The notes under the pieces: model-generated
Told to the model about the DNA's origin: nothing
Seen by the model: only the letters and a program-made list of their open reading frames with translations
Database searches by the model: none
Origin: Turbatrix aceti
Lineage: Eukaryota; Nematoda; Chromadorea; Rhabditida; Panagrolaimidae
Reading direction: 5' to 3'
Length of the DNA: 64,000 bases
Assembly: GCA_963969345.1 (NCBI GenBank)
Contig: OZ017767.1
Location: forward strand, 4,120,739 to 4,184,738
Part shown: in pieces, positions 21,631-32,833 of the stretch
Layout: every line of letters begins with the position of its first letter
Position numbering within the stretch: the first letter of the stretch is position 1
Program-made: the position numbers and the translations under genes

Positions 21631-24210
21631 TTACGAAAAGAAGTACTGAAGAATGGACATCGTGATTCCGACGACAGCTGGAGTATCGACAAAAAAGAGC
21701 ACGCTGCAGACAATATACGTGACGCCGAAGACGACGAGCGATGTCATGTCGATGATTGTTGCTGCACGGGGGAAGATCAGAGTCTGCTGCTCGTCGTCGC
21801 TAAAAATGGAAACTCAATTTGTTCTGTTTTTTTTTCATTCAAAAATAGAATTTATAAAACATTAATTGAATAGTTTGTGTGGGCTGAATGTACATATATG
21901 TATGTAAAAAGACGATAGAACAAAGCTTGCTGTACAAAGATTATAATAAATGAATTTTTGCGAAAGCAAAGTTTTACTGCATTCAGGTAAGATTTCTGGC
22001 ACTCTTAACGAAGCACATTCTTGACAAATGTGAATGGCAAGTGTCTTGACAGCAAATCAGAAAACCCGGATGACATCCCTTTGAAAAAAATGTTTAAGTC
22101 TAAAAAATTAAAAACCGCAACTGCAGATGCACATTTTTCATTCCAGGAATCTCACGCTTTGCTGATATGTTTAAACTTCAAGCGACAGTCGTGGCACTTC
22201 ACGTGAACCACAGTTGTCATCAAAATCAAAAAAAAAGTGCCGCCTGCGCTTCGGTCTCTTGTTATCACTCCTAATTAGCGATCTTTGTAATTGCCGAATC
22301 AGGATGACGTTTGGCGGCATTCTGAAAGCAATTAGAACTCCGCTTCCGTCACCCGTAATTGCGTGTCCGCGCAGGAGTGACGCTAGCAGACTGAACTAGA
22401 GGCATTCAGCTGGCAGACCCATGACACCACTTACTGAGAAAGTTGTTGGTAGACAACGTCGCTGGGCTCTTCGTAGACCGGCTCGTAGGCATTGTTTCGG
22501 TACCGCCGCCGACTCACGTACCGCGGAGGCATATCGATGGGAGTACCGTCGCCGCGGCATCGCACGGCAGATGCTTCTACCGCGGCTGCGCGGAGACGAT
22601 TTGTGTAGATCGTCGCGATCATGGTCACGATGATGAGCTCGAGGAGACATGACGCTGTGAAGAAGAGCATGCCACCTCGCCAGACGTCTAAAAAATTGCA
22701 AATGCCAAAAAAATTAAAGCGATCGCTTGATACCATAATGAGAAACGTGATAGTTGCTGTTGACAGTTCTCAGGTGCACCGCACTCTGGAGCAGCATCAT
22801 GAGCACGGAGCCGACGATGACCACCGCCCGGGTCGTTGGATGGGGGCCCAAAAAGATGGAAAACCAGCTGAAATACGCATTTTAAATTTGAAAAAGAACA
22901 GCAAAACAAACCAGAAACATGAAAGAATAATCTGAGGCAGGTAGAAGTTGAAAACTTCCGAGTGCCTGATTTGCTCGAGTTTTACTTCGAAAAGGAGTTC
23001 ATCGGTGTCATTTGCGATGACGTGATGCCGGTAGGACAGGCCTGAGACATAGTAGTTGTTTATCTAAACGCAGACAACAACATAATGGCGTGATTCTGTA
23101 AACCTCAAAAAAACATTGCAGCTGTTTTTTTTGTTTCTGCGTGCTAAACTATATATGCGTCAGTCAGTGAATAGATAAGAAACGCGATGCATAATTTTCC
23201 TATTTTAAAAATAAAACTATGTAGCTAGCTCATGGCGCTCAAATGAGATGAAAAACCATATTTGCTATCTCATTATCATATCGAGAGCTTCAAAAATAAA
23301 GAATAGTGCCCACAACATTTTTTTATTGCTTTGCGAGTAAAAATAAAAAAAAATTGGGTTAGTCGATAAATTTGAGAATCTGTGGTTGTAAAACGTTAAT
23401 GAGTAATTTAACGATGCCTGTAAGGTGAAAAAAAGAACACGTATACGTCTTCAGACAACTTGGGTTTTAAGGTAAACGTCGTCAAACTTTTATATGATTT
23501 TGATATCCACACAAAGTTCATTTGACAAATCCCAAAAAACTCACCAGATTGTATTTATCCGCGCCTTTAGCCGCCACCTGCTGCATGTTATCCGACCACT
23601 CGACAGTCATGTTGGTGTGCTTGTAATTGAGGTTATGCCATACGTACTGACACGTTAGGATGCCAAAAGCTCGGTGTGGAACTGAAGCACACAGCGTGCT
23701 AAACTGGAGTCTCTGACTCGCAAGAACTGTTCCGTTGGAAAAGACAATGACGCTTTCAGGAGTCTTATCGTTGAGCAGGATGCCAGCGACCAAGTAGATG
23801 TCGGGCGCTTTGAATGCCGTTGCGTTGCTTAATTGAACGATGCCGTAGTCGTCGCAGGGATTGTCATCAGCGTAAAAGAAATCCGGATCGTTGTAGTGCT
23901 TGGTGAGAAGAACGGAGATGGTGAGAGTGTTCGTCGAGTCAAGAACGTATTGCTCGGCGTAAACAGATATTACTATGCCGTTACGGGGGGCAACTTTCTT
24001 GGCTAAAACGTGATTTTTTTAATCGTGGAATGTATTTTTTCAATCACAAAAAAAAAAAATTTTCCGCTAACCTGCAGCTTTTTGATCAATTTTCTCCCGA
24101 AGAATTTTGGAATTCAGCGTGCACCGAGGAATCTCGTCGTTTTCTGAGCCACAAGCTGCGGACACCAAGAACGCAGCAATTCCAATGGCAACATTCCAAT
24201 GAAGCTTCAT
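21631..24210 (-). CDS. Divergent Cys-loop (pentameric) ligand-gated ion channel subunit
   Basis: Subunit of a pentameric channel in the plasma membrane. The signal peptide MKLHWNVAIGIAAFLVSAAC is in exon 1 (24210-24072). Exon 2 (24003-23545) holds the extracellular domain with FKAPDIYLVAGILL (loop A 'W-PD'), SNGTVLASQRLQFSTLC and the Cys-loop CASVPHRAFGILTC, then WHNLNYKHTNMTVEW. Later exons give INNYYVSGLSYRHH, TM1 (FYLPQIILSCFCWFSIFL), TM2 (TTRAVVIVGSVLMMLLQSAV) and TM3 (GGMLFFTASCLLELIIVTMI). An intracellular loop and, after a 635-base intron, a last exon (21799-21631) follow with TM4 (IIDMTSLVVFGVTYIVCSVL). Phases agree. The Cys-loop spans 12 rather than 13 residues and the TM1-TM2 linker lacks the usual PAR or GE signature, so ligand and ion selectivity cannot be predicted. 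Confidence 0.8.
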
Positions 24211-25100
24211 TTGAGTGAAATGAAAATGAATGAAAAAGACCTTGAAAAAAACAGCGATTGTTTAAATTAAAATCAGCCTAAAAACAACACCAATGATGGA
24301 CACAAGAGCAGTGCTACCGCCAGCAGCAGCCTCCGTAGTCTTGGTCGTCTCCGGTGTGAGCGATCGGATGGCTGACTACTGCTGTGAATTGCCGCTTGCG
24401 GCAGTTGTTTGTTATGTACACCCCTTTTCCTCGCCAGAAGACAGAGACCTACCGGGCAAGCAGTGATCGTTTATTTCCCGACCCAACCCTGGCGCTACGT
24501 TGTGTCATGCCTGCGTCGATAAAAAAAACTTTTGTCTCTCATCTACATTGACGTCGTCACCCAACAGGTTGTTACTAGGAAAGAAAACTCAAAATTGATT
24601 GCATCCTGCGCGGGACATATGCACACTCGCGTTGAAGGTCTTTTGCGGTTCATTGTTTCCATGTACTAGTACACGATCTTGACGATCTAGACAGTAACTT
24701 TGAAGTGATCTGGAGGTAACAAGTAGTCTGATCAAAACCATGAAAAATGTTTTAGGATCAACTTTTTACGGAATTGCGACTGATGCCCCACGCGTGTTTG
24801 TGTCGTAACTTTAAAGGGTAAATTATTCACTTGAAAGGTAAAATTTTTGTTCATGTTTGTGGTAACTTAAAAAAATTACTAATGATCTAGGTGATAAAGG
24901 TGCGTAAAAACAAATAACGCCATTGAACGCCTCTCGAAAAAAGGATGCAAATAGTGTGTTTTTTTGCTCCATAGTGTGTGTTTTTTTTTGCAACCAGAAA
25001 GGTAAAATTTTTTAAATATAAGGTGTCTTATATTAAAAAAAATTAAAAACTACAGCCTTGTTGTCAAAAAAAAAACAAGTCGGCATGAAATCGACTGTAC
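24211..25100. other. Intergenic stretch, nothing recognised
   Basis: AT-rich flank upstream of the channel gene with homopolymer A/T runs. No TATA box close to ATG 24210 and no other supported feature. Confidence 0.4.
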
Positions 25101-25119
25101 CTTTTGGGCCGCAACCTGA

Positions 25120-25373
25120 GTTTTACCGTCCACTCATCACAAAATTTTTGGCACATTCTGACAGATCCAGACGTCTCGAACGACTTGTGCGCGACAACAT
25201 TTGAAACGCGTCCAAGTGCGAACATACCTTACAGGTGCCATCGCAGTACCTTGCATCTTGGATGGTTTGAAAACAAATTTTGTTATACAGACAAGTTTGA
25301 AAAATAGTCGACGACACCTTGTCAGGCACTTCTTTCGTGACAATGCCGTAAATAGCACAAAACATGTAAGCCT
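25120..25373 (-). CDS. Possible small cysteine-containing gene or exon
   Basis: Weak candidate. After TTTTTGACAG (ending 25374) the minus strand reads GCTTACATG and a frame MFCAIYGIVTKEVPDKVSST..., with cysteines in TCLYNKICF and YCDGTCK. It either runs to a stop near 25123 or splices at GTATGTTC after GTCK. The acceptor lies about 60 bases downstream of an AATAAA on the same strand (near 25432), the spacing of an operon junction. No family recognised. Codon and splice evidence are thin, so it could be a chance frame. Confidence 0.25.
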
Positions 25374-25462
25374 GTCAAAAAGTAAAACACGGTAAAATTT
25401 ATAAACGCTACACTTTCATCAATTCGTATTTATTACAAACATTGAATAGTTGAAACAGCACA

Positions 25463-25830
25463 TCATGTCTGAATAAAATCAACGTCGACGTTCGCCATTG
25501 ACGTTCTCGGTCGACGATCCGCTTTGGGGGCCCAAGTGACGTGGATAGGGCAGACTTTTTGTTCCGAAATAGAAGTGGGTGCCGGATGCTCGGGTTTCAC
25601 AGGGGCGGGGATGCCCAATGCGGCGTTGCAATGGATGCAAGTCGTCGGCTCGGCTTTCTTGATTTCTCGGACGAGCGTCACTCGCTTGGGGGCCCACGTA
25701 ATACGGTCCTTGTCCAGGACGACGTCCGATAGACGGGGGCGTACTCCGGAGTGGTGTTTGAGAGGCGAGAGGGGCGGCGAGGTGTGTCGACGGCAGGGAT
25801 GGACATGTTGTAAAGTGAAGTTGATTATCT
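25463..25830 (-). CDS. Possible exon of unknown gene with two WAPK motifs
   Basis: A GC-rich island follows TTTTTTTTCAG (acceptor near 25831) and is followed by AATAAA near 25432. One frame reads ITWAPKRVTLVREIKKAEPT, then TCIHCNAALG and later VTWAPKADRRPRTS, ending DVDFIQT. The other two frames are also open for long stretches, and the first ATG after the acceptor is in a different frame. The reading frame is therefore uncertain and no function is suggested. It could be the last exon of a gene whose upstream exons include the LDL-receptor-like piece at 26.1-26.4 kb. Confidence 0.3.
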
Positions 25831-26059
25831 GAAAAAAAAGGAAATTAAAAAAAGAATAGAAGCAAAAAGCGCAAAGTTGTGCGGTGTCGCAAACACAATT
25901 TACAAACAATTAATAGACAGGTTGCCAGTTCCATAAAAGCACGACATCATGTCGGTAAAAAATGTGCATGCGCGCAGTTAGCCGAGTTCAAAGAGGTATC
26001 CGATAAACTTGTTGTTCCAAAATTGAGCGATAAGCACAAGGAAAGAAAAAAGCGATGAG

Positions 26060-26455
26060 CAGGGAACAGTTGCTGTCAGCAGTCAGCGAGATAACAGTTG
26101 TCCGGTTTCCTTCTGCGTCGGGAGAGCGTCTGAGGCGGCCGTTTTCGTGGTCGTGGACGTCGATCCAGTAGATGAATCGTCGAGGCGAGAGTGAGTCAAA
26201 GACGACGCTGCTCGGGTGTCCGACTCCCGTGACTGGCAGCACCACGAACGGGTCTTCGCCGACGCCATGATGCCTGATACGGTAGCGCAGAAAGCGATTC
26301 TTCGCCGCGAGGAGCAGGAACTTGGATGGGGGGCTGCAGGTCTTGTCGCGCGAGTTCAAGTCGAATTGGTCTTCGCAGAGCAGAGTCGCGTTGTTGCCGA
26401 CGTCATTCAGGCAGATTGCGTCGGAGACGTTGAGCGAGGTGCAGGGATTAAAAAC
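26060..26455 (-). pseudogene. LDL-receptor-like fragment (EGF-like plus start of YWTD propeller)
   Basis: After a good acceptor (TTTTTTTTCAG, near 26456) the minus strand encodes an EGF-like module (NPCTSLN..., AICLND, LLCEDQFDLNSRDKTC). The start of a beta-propeller follows (PPSKFLLLAAKNRFLRYRI, SPRRFIYWIDVHDHENGRLR), typical of LRP/LDLR-family receptors. The frame then runs into a hydrophobic stretch and a stop. Ligand-binding repeats, the rest of the propeller and a proper transmembrane end are absent nearby. It is most likely a relic, or a partial exon of a gene I cannot assemble. Confidence 0.5.
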
Positions 26456-26519
26456 TGAAAAAAAATCGTTTTATAGAAACAACAGAAAAAAATCGTTTTA
26501 TAGAAACACCTACTCGTCT

Positions 26520-26660
26520 CGTGGTTTTCAACGGCGGCGAGGAGCGATCGCACATTCGCGACACCGGCGTGATCCGGTAGCGCAGAAAACTAATCTTTGT
26601 AGCGAGTAGCAGGAATGGCAGGTTGCAGGTCTTGTCGCGCGAGTTCAAGAGTATGGCAAC
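26520..26660 (-). pseudogene. Second, more degraded copy of the LDL-receptor-like fragment
   Basis: LNSRDKTCNLPFLLLATKIS and FLRYRIT repeat the sequence at 26.3 kb (LNSRDKTCSPPSKFLLLA...) with substitutions, a small deletion and early divergence. It is about 250 bases upstream of the first copy on the same strand. This implies a local duplication followed by decay. The neighbouring acidic gene appears to read this DNA in another frame. Confidence 0.5.
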
Positions 26661-28752
26661 GGAACGGCGAATTTGAGTGTTGCAGTTTTTTCGATTCACA
26701 GTTTTTCGCAATTCCCGTTTCGACTTCATCGTGGTCGTCGACATCATCGTCGTCTTCTTCGACGTCTTCGGAAGGTTCGACGTATTCGTTTTCTTCGACC
26801 TCGGCATCGGCATCGTTGTCGCAGGCATCGTCGTCGTCGTCGGCCTGAAGGGGCGATCGAGGCAACACGGCGACAGGCGCAGGCATCGTTAACTCAGTGG
26901 CCGCTGGCTGCTGCTGCTCGATTGTGTCATCGGTGGCACTCGCATCTTCTTGGGTGAATTCGTGGTCGTTTTCCGAACTCTCGTGGTGGCTTTCATCGGC
27001 GTTGTCCTCGACAGAGTCGTCGGTGCTGTCGCTGACGTTGGACGCCGGCATGCTCGTCATGCGTCTCTTCTTGGCGGGCGGCTCCGAATGGGTGACGACG
27101 CGATCCATCGTCGACAAGATGGCAGCAGTGACGTGCCGACGAATGAAAAGCGACGTCCCATTCGGGCGTTCGCGGAACTCGGTAGGGGCCGCGCGAGCAC
27201 CAATGCTGCGTTGGCGGGCTTGAGAACGACCGATTCTACTGCCCGATGGGAGAGAACCTCGAGGCAGTGCGGCGAGACGATCGGCTTCCATCGTCTCCAT
27301 CAACGAGACGTACCGAAAACCTGCTCCGGGACGCTGTTGAGGTTGCGGTGCCTCGTTCACGGCGTTGAGGTTGTTGTCGTTTTCTTCGCCTTCTTCGTTG
27401 CCCTCTTCTTCTTCGTTGCCGTCTTCTTCTTCGTTGCTGTCGTCGTTGCAGAGACCTGCGAGCCACGTGATCCAGGAAAGACACGTAGCCAGGACGATCC
27501 AAGGCAGTCGAAACGGGCTGGTGTTGTCCGTGCCTGGATCTGCAACGTGAATATTTAAAAAATATATAATATGCTTGTCAAAAAAATCAAATTGTCCGAG
27601 ATGTAAAAAAAATTGTTTTATGTACAGTGACAATCTTCAGGTGAGTTTACAGTAGATCGATACAATTTTACAGTCAAGGTCAAAAAATGCGTGAAAAAAA
27701 TTATCTAGTGCAGGTATGATTTAAGGAAATAAAAATTAACATAAACCGCTTGATAGAAGGACAAAAAAATGCTAAAAATTCATGCTGGTGATCAGAAGCG
27801 AAGTATGAGAACAAGAAAAACATATAAAATCTCGAAAAACAAATTACTGGAATCTTAATAGCCTTAGGGAATTCAAAAAAACTGATCGAGGATAATAATT
27901 TCGGAAAATTTCTTCTCACAACTTTTTTCATTCTCACCATTTTTTTTCATTTCATTATCGTGATTCCAGTAGCTGTAGTAAAAATTAGATGCAGTTGTTC
28001 AAAAAAATTGTTTGCAACAGAGGTGATATATATATACGGTTACAAGCTGGTTTACACCTTTCAGTATCGCTGTCCGAAAAATCAAAATCGCTGTCAGTCA
28101 CTTCTGGATCGAGATGCAATTTTGCGGATATCAGAAATTCCAGTAAACAGCGTGAAAAAATCATCTGCAGTCCAGAGTGTGGCAGATCAAAAATAATTTC
28201 GGTTCATTTTTTATGAGAGCAAGCAAAAAGTTTCAAAAAAAGGCAATGATTTAGTTCAAATTTAATCGCCTCCGGGCACTGTGTGTGAATCCGATGAATT
28301 TTTTTCATTTTCTAAGACCTAGAAGCTGACATCAGAATTGGTGTAGTTGTTCAATAAAAATTTGCGTTAAAAAAATCATATTGAAGCGCTCAAGATTTTT
28401 CCTTGAAGCAGAAGCAAGACGTAGCAAGAGTGATTTCAGAAGAATGTTATATTTACGAAGAAGTGGTTAAAGACATTTTCGAACGATGTTACTCACCTGG
28501 GGCGGCTTCTGGTTGGGGGGGTCCAGATATGGCCGCCGGCTGCTGCTGAGGGTCAATGGAGATCCCAGCATGCCGCCGACGGGCCTCCTCCATATCTGGA
28601 TCCAATGCCTGTTGCCTTTCAGGCAACAGGGGGGCCGGTGGCAGGTGGCCGGCGCACAATGGGCGCCGGATGCCAAATGGCGGCGGGTGAACGGGGGTGC
28701 CGTGGCGTCCGAAGACACGCACGGCGTCGGTTGGCGACAGATTTTTTTTCAT
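26590..28752 (-). CDS. Acidic single-pass membrane protein with nuclear-localisation-like motif; unknown family
   Basis: Two exons (28752-28497, 27539-26590) join in phase to 401 residues; the 957-base intron shows nothing recognisable. The N-terminal part is Pro-rich (MKKNLSPTDAVRVFGRHGTP... to ...PEAAPDPGTDN). One hydrophobic segment follows (FRLPWIVLATCLSWITWLAG, about residues 92-111), then a long acidic tail with Glu/Asp runs (EEEDGNEEEEGNEEGEE). A PPAKKRRM motif lies in the middle and a final DDDDDACDNDADAEVEENE region near the end. The last about 25 residues (HTLELARQDLQPAIPATRYK) read through the degraded LDL-receptor fragment in a different frame. A membrane-tethered protein releasing a nuclear tail is one speculative reading. 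No family recognised. Confidence 0.45.
28608..28630. repeat. Perfect short inverted repeat inside exon 1 of the acidic membrane protein gene
   Basis: CCTGTTGCC, loop TTTCA, GGCAACAGG. The nine-base arms would form a stable hairpin in the transcript. No known element is recognised. Confidence 0.5.
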
Positions 28753-29312
28753 CTTGAAAGTCAAATTTTAATAAGTTTTTTGCTTTGCCATCAGTTATTT
28801 TTTTCGTTTTTTATGCGAGGTTCTTAAAAGAACCTTGCATTTTTTGACTCGATTTCTCTGTTGGCACGATGATTGTGTGTGCGCGCAAATCACCCGCACC
28901 ATCGATCTCTCTTTTTTGGTCACTGAGCTGCTGCTCCAGCTAGACGTTTTTTTCCATTTTTGTTTACCTGAATTTTTTGAAATTAAAACGAAATTCGTGT
29001 GTATCTGTTACAATATTCTTTTCCTAGCGTTGTACCCCTTTTTTTGTCCCTTCGGGGTGCACTCGTCCTTTTCGATGCGCTTTTCTGTTTTCATTGATCG
29101 TTTTTGTTGATGGATGCAACTTTTTTTCTGAATTCTAGTCATCGCAGTTGATTTTTTCCATGCACTGATTTGCCTTGAGAATTTTTCAAATGTTTTATTT
29201 GTTAAATTTTAGCCGGCATTTTCGATAAAATGGCGTGTTTTTTTGCGTTTTGCAACTTTGCCGTTTTTATTTTTTAAATTAGCTCTGCTTCCAGGAAGTT
29301 GTCTTCATCACC

Positions 29313-29607
29313 ATGCACCTCCGGCTCATAATCTTCGGATTCCTCGACGACCAACGCCAAGCGCAACAACGGCAGATATCCGCCCACATCCTCATGAGCT
29401 CTTCTTTCGAGCCAGTCATTTCCCCCGCTGAGCCTGGCGGAAGCGCCTCCCCAAATCGTTGTCTGTCTCTGCGAGTGCGCAGGACTGCTTTTCTGTGAGT
29501 TTTTTTTTTTTAATTTGGTTCTGATGCATTTTAAAATGATGTTTTTTAGTGGCTCTGGATATACAAAGTCTGCCAGAAAGAAATCAAGGCAACCAGACAG
29601 CAACTGA
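29313..29607 (+). CDS. Possible small two-exon gene, unknown
   Basis: Weak candidate. Exon 1 (29313-29494) starts MHLRLIIFGFLDDQRQAQQR and ends at a perfect GTGAGT donor. Exon 2 (29550-29607) follows GTTTTTTAG and continues in phase (LGSGYTKSARKKSRQPDSN, stop), giving 79 residues. A possible acceptor (TTTTAAATTAG) lies upstream. The same GC-rich island also has an open minus-strand frame ending in an acidic EESEDYEPEVHGDEDN stretch, so the strand is not certain. No family recognised. Confidence 0.25.
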
Positions 29608-30238
29608 AGTCTTCTTGCCGGCGGCGTCTGGTGAACACCGAAGTTGCCCCCACGTCCAGGTGGCAATTTTTACGCCAGTTTTTGGTAATTTTTTTAAAAT
29701 ATGTTTGATATTGTTTATAAATTTTTTTTCACTTGTTTTCTGGCACAATTGATTGATTATTTGAATAACCATAATTTGTTGTACTAGGATTGTTATATTT
29801 TTGTGCAAAAGTAGTTCAATAGTAATAAAATCAAATATTTTTTACCGGCAATAAGCGTTTTGCACCGGATTACAAAAAAAAAATTGTTTCGGCCGCATGC
29901 AAGTTAAAAAAATTGAAAAGGGGGACAAAATGAATTTTTTCACATTAATTATCTTCATTTTTTCCGTATACATTAATATGTAGCGTTGATTTTATTATGA
30001 TTTTGTGAACCGTGTTCATTGGCAAAGTTTCATTCGGATGTTGGTTGTTGTATTGTGGCGTCGTGCGGAGGAGGAGGAGGTAAGTAGACGAAGGGGTCTG
30101 CAGCAAGTGATTCGTTGCGAGTGATTGCAATACGTGTGAAAGCGCCGCTGGGCAGTGAGGGACGAGGCGAAGACGAGCGTGACTAGATGCTCGACGGTTC
30201 GGGGTATTCTTCTGAAAACCAGCGCATTGCTCAAAGTT

Positions 30239-30400
30239 TTACGTCGCTCGAAAATCGCCACCTTTGAGTTCTTTTGTTTTTTTGACGTCGAAGATGACGT
30301 ATGCGACGATGGAAAGAACGCTGGTCACGAGCAGGATACCCGCGAGAACGTAGAGCATCGTCAGCCGAACGTCCCATGTGCTGTCGATTTCCCGGACCAT
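30239..30400 (-). CDS. Small single-pass membrane protein (53 residues)
   Basis: MVREIDSTWDVRLTMLYVLA begins a 53-residue frame with one strong hydrophobic span (LTMLYVLAGILLVTSVLSIV, then AYVIF). A short basic, likely cytosolic tail follows (DVKKTKELKGGDFRAT). An acceptor-like TATCTTAAAG lies about 35 bases upstream of the ATG. Its architecture resembles small stannin- or sarcolamban-like membrane proteins, but there is no sequence basis to name a family. GTAAAA overlaps the stop and could splice to a further exon. Confidence 0.45.
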   Translation of the reverse strand: MVREIDSTWDVRLTMLYVLAGILLVTSVLSIVAYVIFDVKKTKELKGGDFRAT

Positions 30401-31482
30401 TTTGAGGGCTTGTGATGGGTTTTTTTCGGTTCCTTTAAGATATAAAAAATTTTGAAAAATCACATTATCGCGTAAAACGTAGTGCACGACGTCACGGTTT
30501 CGAAAAATATGGTTACGGAGTGACAACGCTTCAAATTCGTGCACAATTAATTTTTTAATGCCACGTTAAAATTGGCTGGGGTAAAAAATCAAATGGCTGC
30601 GATCGCTCTTTCAGGAAATTTGGCTGGTAAAACCGCGAAAAATAAATAGATAGAAGCAAGCTGAATGAACCAGACCGTCGCAGTGTATGAGTGAAACCAA
30701 GGCTCTTTGCCTCGCCCGGCCGGCCGAGACGATGGTGATAACAGAGGCAGCCAGGTCTGCTCCAGCAAAAAGGATCGCATGAGTCACCTGACTGGTGTTT
30801 CACGCCTCCGTGACGATGCAAAAAATACAAAACAAAACAAAAGTATCGTGAAGCGCAGTATTTTTAGTGGCATTGGAACAATTACGCTTTGATTGCGCGA
30901 AAAACAATACACACAAAAATATTATACAAAATCGGGTCAAAGAGGCCGCATTTGCAGGATGCGAACGGAATCGCCTGGTATCAACCGGTGCATGGGAGTG
31001 GAGAGACATGACGAGTCGTCTTCGCGTCAAAAAAGAAGACCCAAGAGCGCGCAAAAAAACCATTGCACATGGGAACAAGGCCTCGGATGACATTGACAAG
31101 GGCCTACGCGACTAGCACGTCACGCACGCACGCAACGGGCCTTCCCGGCTGACTCGCAGTGTCCAAACAGAGGAAGCGTCTTCCTTCTTGCGCGTGTGAG
31201 CATGAGCTGCACTGGCCGGGCTAACTTGTCGCGCCAGAGTACTCGAGTGCAGGGTAAACAGCGACCAGGAGCATCCGGACCGGGTTCAGGCTTGTAAGAG
31301 CACACACTTGTCTACCCCCTCTACCCCCTCCGGGAGTCGCCTCTGGTCATGTACCCGATTTTCGTTCATCAACTGTGCAACCGACCCCCTCCCTTCCCGG
31401 GAATGAGCCCGTGGATGGGATAAATGAGTTTTTTGAAATGCGCATTAGTTTATCCATCATCAAACGCCAAATCAAAGACGGT
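30401..31482. other. Intergenic stretch, nothing recognised
   Basis: Mixed-composition spacer between the small membrane protein and the SH2-kinase gene. Open frames are short, and no RNA gene or repeat was recognised. Confidence 0.4.
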
Positions 31483-32833
31483 CTACCTTCTGCCAGGCTT
31501 GTTCTTAGTAACCTTGGTGCTTTTCTTGTGCGGTTTGTGACTCCGGAGGGCTTCAATCTGCCCCGATCCTGGGGTGGCGACGATCGGGTTATTGGAAGGA
31601 TTGGAGGGATTAGAAACAATGTTAGAGGCCACGGGTCCCTGCTTCATGTTGGTGATGCGCTCCATGACGTGGGCGACTTCCTGCATCGTCATGCGCTCGT
31701 TTGGATTCTCTGCCCAGACGGATTTGCAAATAAAGGCTGCGAACTCTCCGGGCGTGTTTTCGGGGAACGCCATACGATAGCCCTCTCGGACTTGTTGGTT
31801 GACCTCGGCGACAGACATGCCGGGGTACGGCTCAGCGCCTGCGAAGATCTCCCAGCACATGATGCCAAAGGCCCAGACGTCGGTTTTCTGAGAGTACATG
31901 GCCGTGCGCAGGACCTCGGGAGCGAGCCATCGAATGGGCACGCGCTGTTTCGGGTTCATCTGGTAGGTGGAGCCTTCGCGAGTCAGGCCAAAATCGCTAA
32001 TCTTGACGCGTCCATCGCCATAGAGACAGTTGCGGGCTGCGATATCGCAGTGAAGAACGTTGCGCGTGTGGTGCATGTACTCGATACCCCAGCAGGCCTG
32101 AAATATTTTTTGTTCGCTGCGTTGTCCGAAAAAAAACACCAACATGCATGCACATCTCCAAGCGCTTGTTGCCCGGTAGATCGGAGTTCTTCTGGAGATA
32201 AGAGTCCAGAGCGCCGCCGTCAGCGAGCTCCATGACGACCATGAGAGGCTCAGTGCCTGCCGCGACGCCGTAGAATTTGACTATGTTGGGGTGGTCGAAA
32301 GAGCGCATGAGACGGGCCTCGTGCATGACCTCCTTGATTTGTTCCTTGTTCATGGACTCGAGTTTGGCCATCTTGATTGCGACCCGCACCTTTGTGCCTG
32401 TTTTGAGGCGGAGCGTGCCCATGTGCACCTCGCCGTACGCGCCCTCGCCGAGCTTCTTGGTGGATTCGATGTCGTCGTGCTGCAGCTCCCAGCTCTGGCG
32501 ACCTACGGGGTGGCGAATGACCGTCATCTCATCCGTGCTAGAGATAGGATCTGACTTTCCGATGTGGTGGCTGATCATCTCCGGCAGTGAAGCGAACGCA
32601 AACTTCTCGATGGCCACCTTGTCACCGAAGCGACGGATGACAAAGTGCTTCATCTCGTCGCGGTCTTCCCGCACCATCATGGAGAGAATCATCTGACGCG
32701 CCTCGCCGGGTACCGGCTCCGACAGCCGCAGTACAAAGTCGCCGTTCTTCTTGAGCATTGTCTTCATATCTTCGCGCGGCAAGAGTCCATGGTAGTACGG
32801 CTCTCGTTCGACTTGTTTCTCGATGCGGTTCAT
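31483..32833 (-). CDS. SH2-domain non-receptor tyrosine kinase (Fer-like, short nematode type)
   Basis: Cytoplasmic tyrosine kinase of 434 residues from two exons (32833-32144, 32097-31483). The SH2 domain spans about residues 14-105: EPYYHGLLPREDMKTMLKKN, GDFVLRLSEP with the phosphotyrosine-binding Arg, and KHFVIRR. The kinase domain spans about 120-380: KKLGEGAYGEVHMG (Gly loop), VRVAIKMAK (Lys), EVMHEARLMRSFDHPNIVKF (Glu), VLHCDIAARNCL (catalytic loop), ISDFGLTREG, RWLAPEVL. The tail is basic. This SH2-TK form without F-BAR and SH3 is typical of the expanded Fer-like family of nematodes (SPE-8/FRK-1 type). The catalytic HRD motif reads HCD; the Asp and Asn are kept, so activity is likely, but regulation by activation-loop phosphorylation may differ. 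It lies 291 bases downstream of TIMELESS. Confidence 0.9.

Noticed and set aside
26615..27558. Plus-strand Ser- and Val-rich open frames
   Set aside because: Complement of acidic Glu/Asp runs on the minus strand. The minus reading has consistent splice phase across two exons.
31375..32235. Plus-strand open frame of 286 codons
   Set aside because: Antisense to the tyrosine kinase domain.
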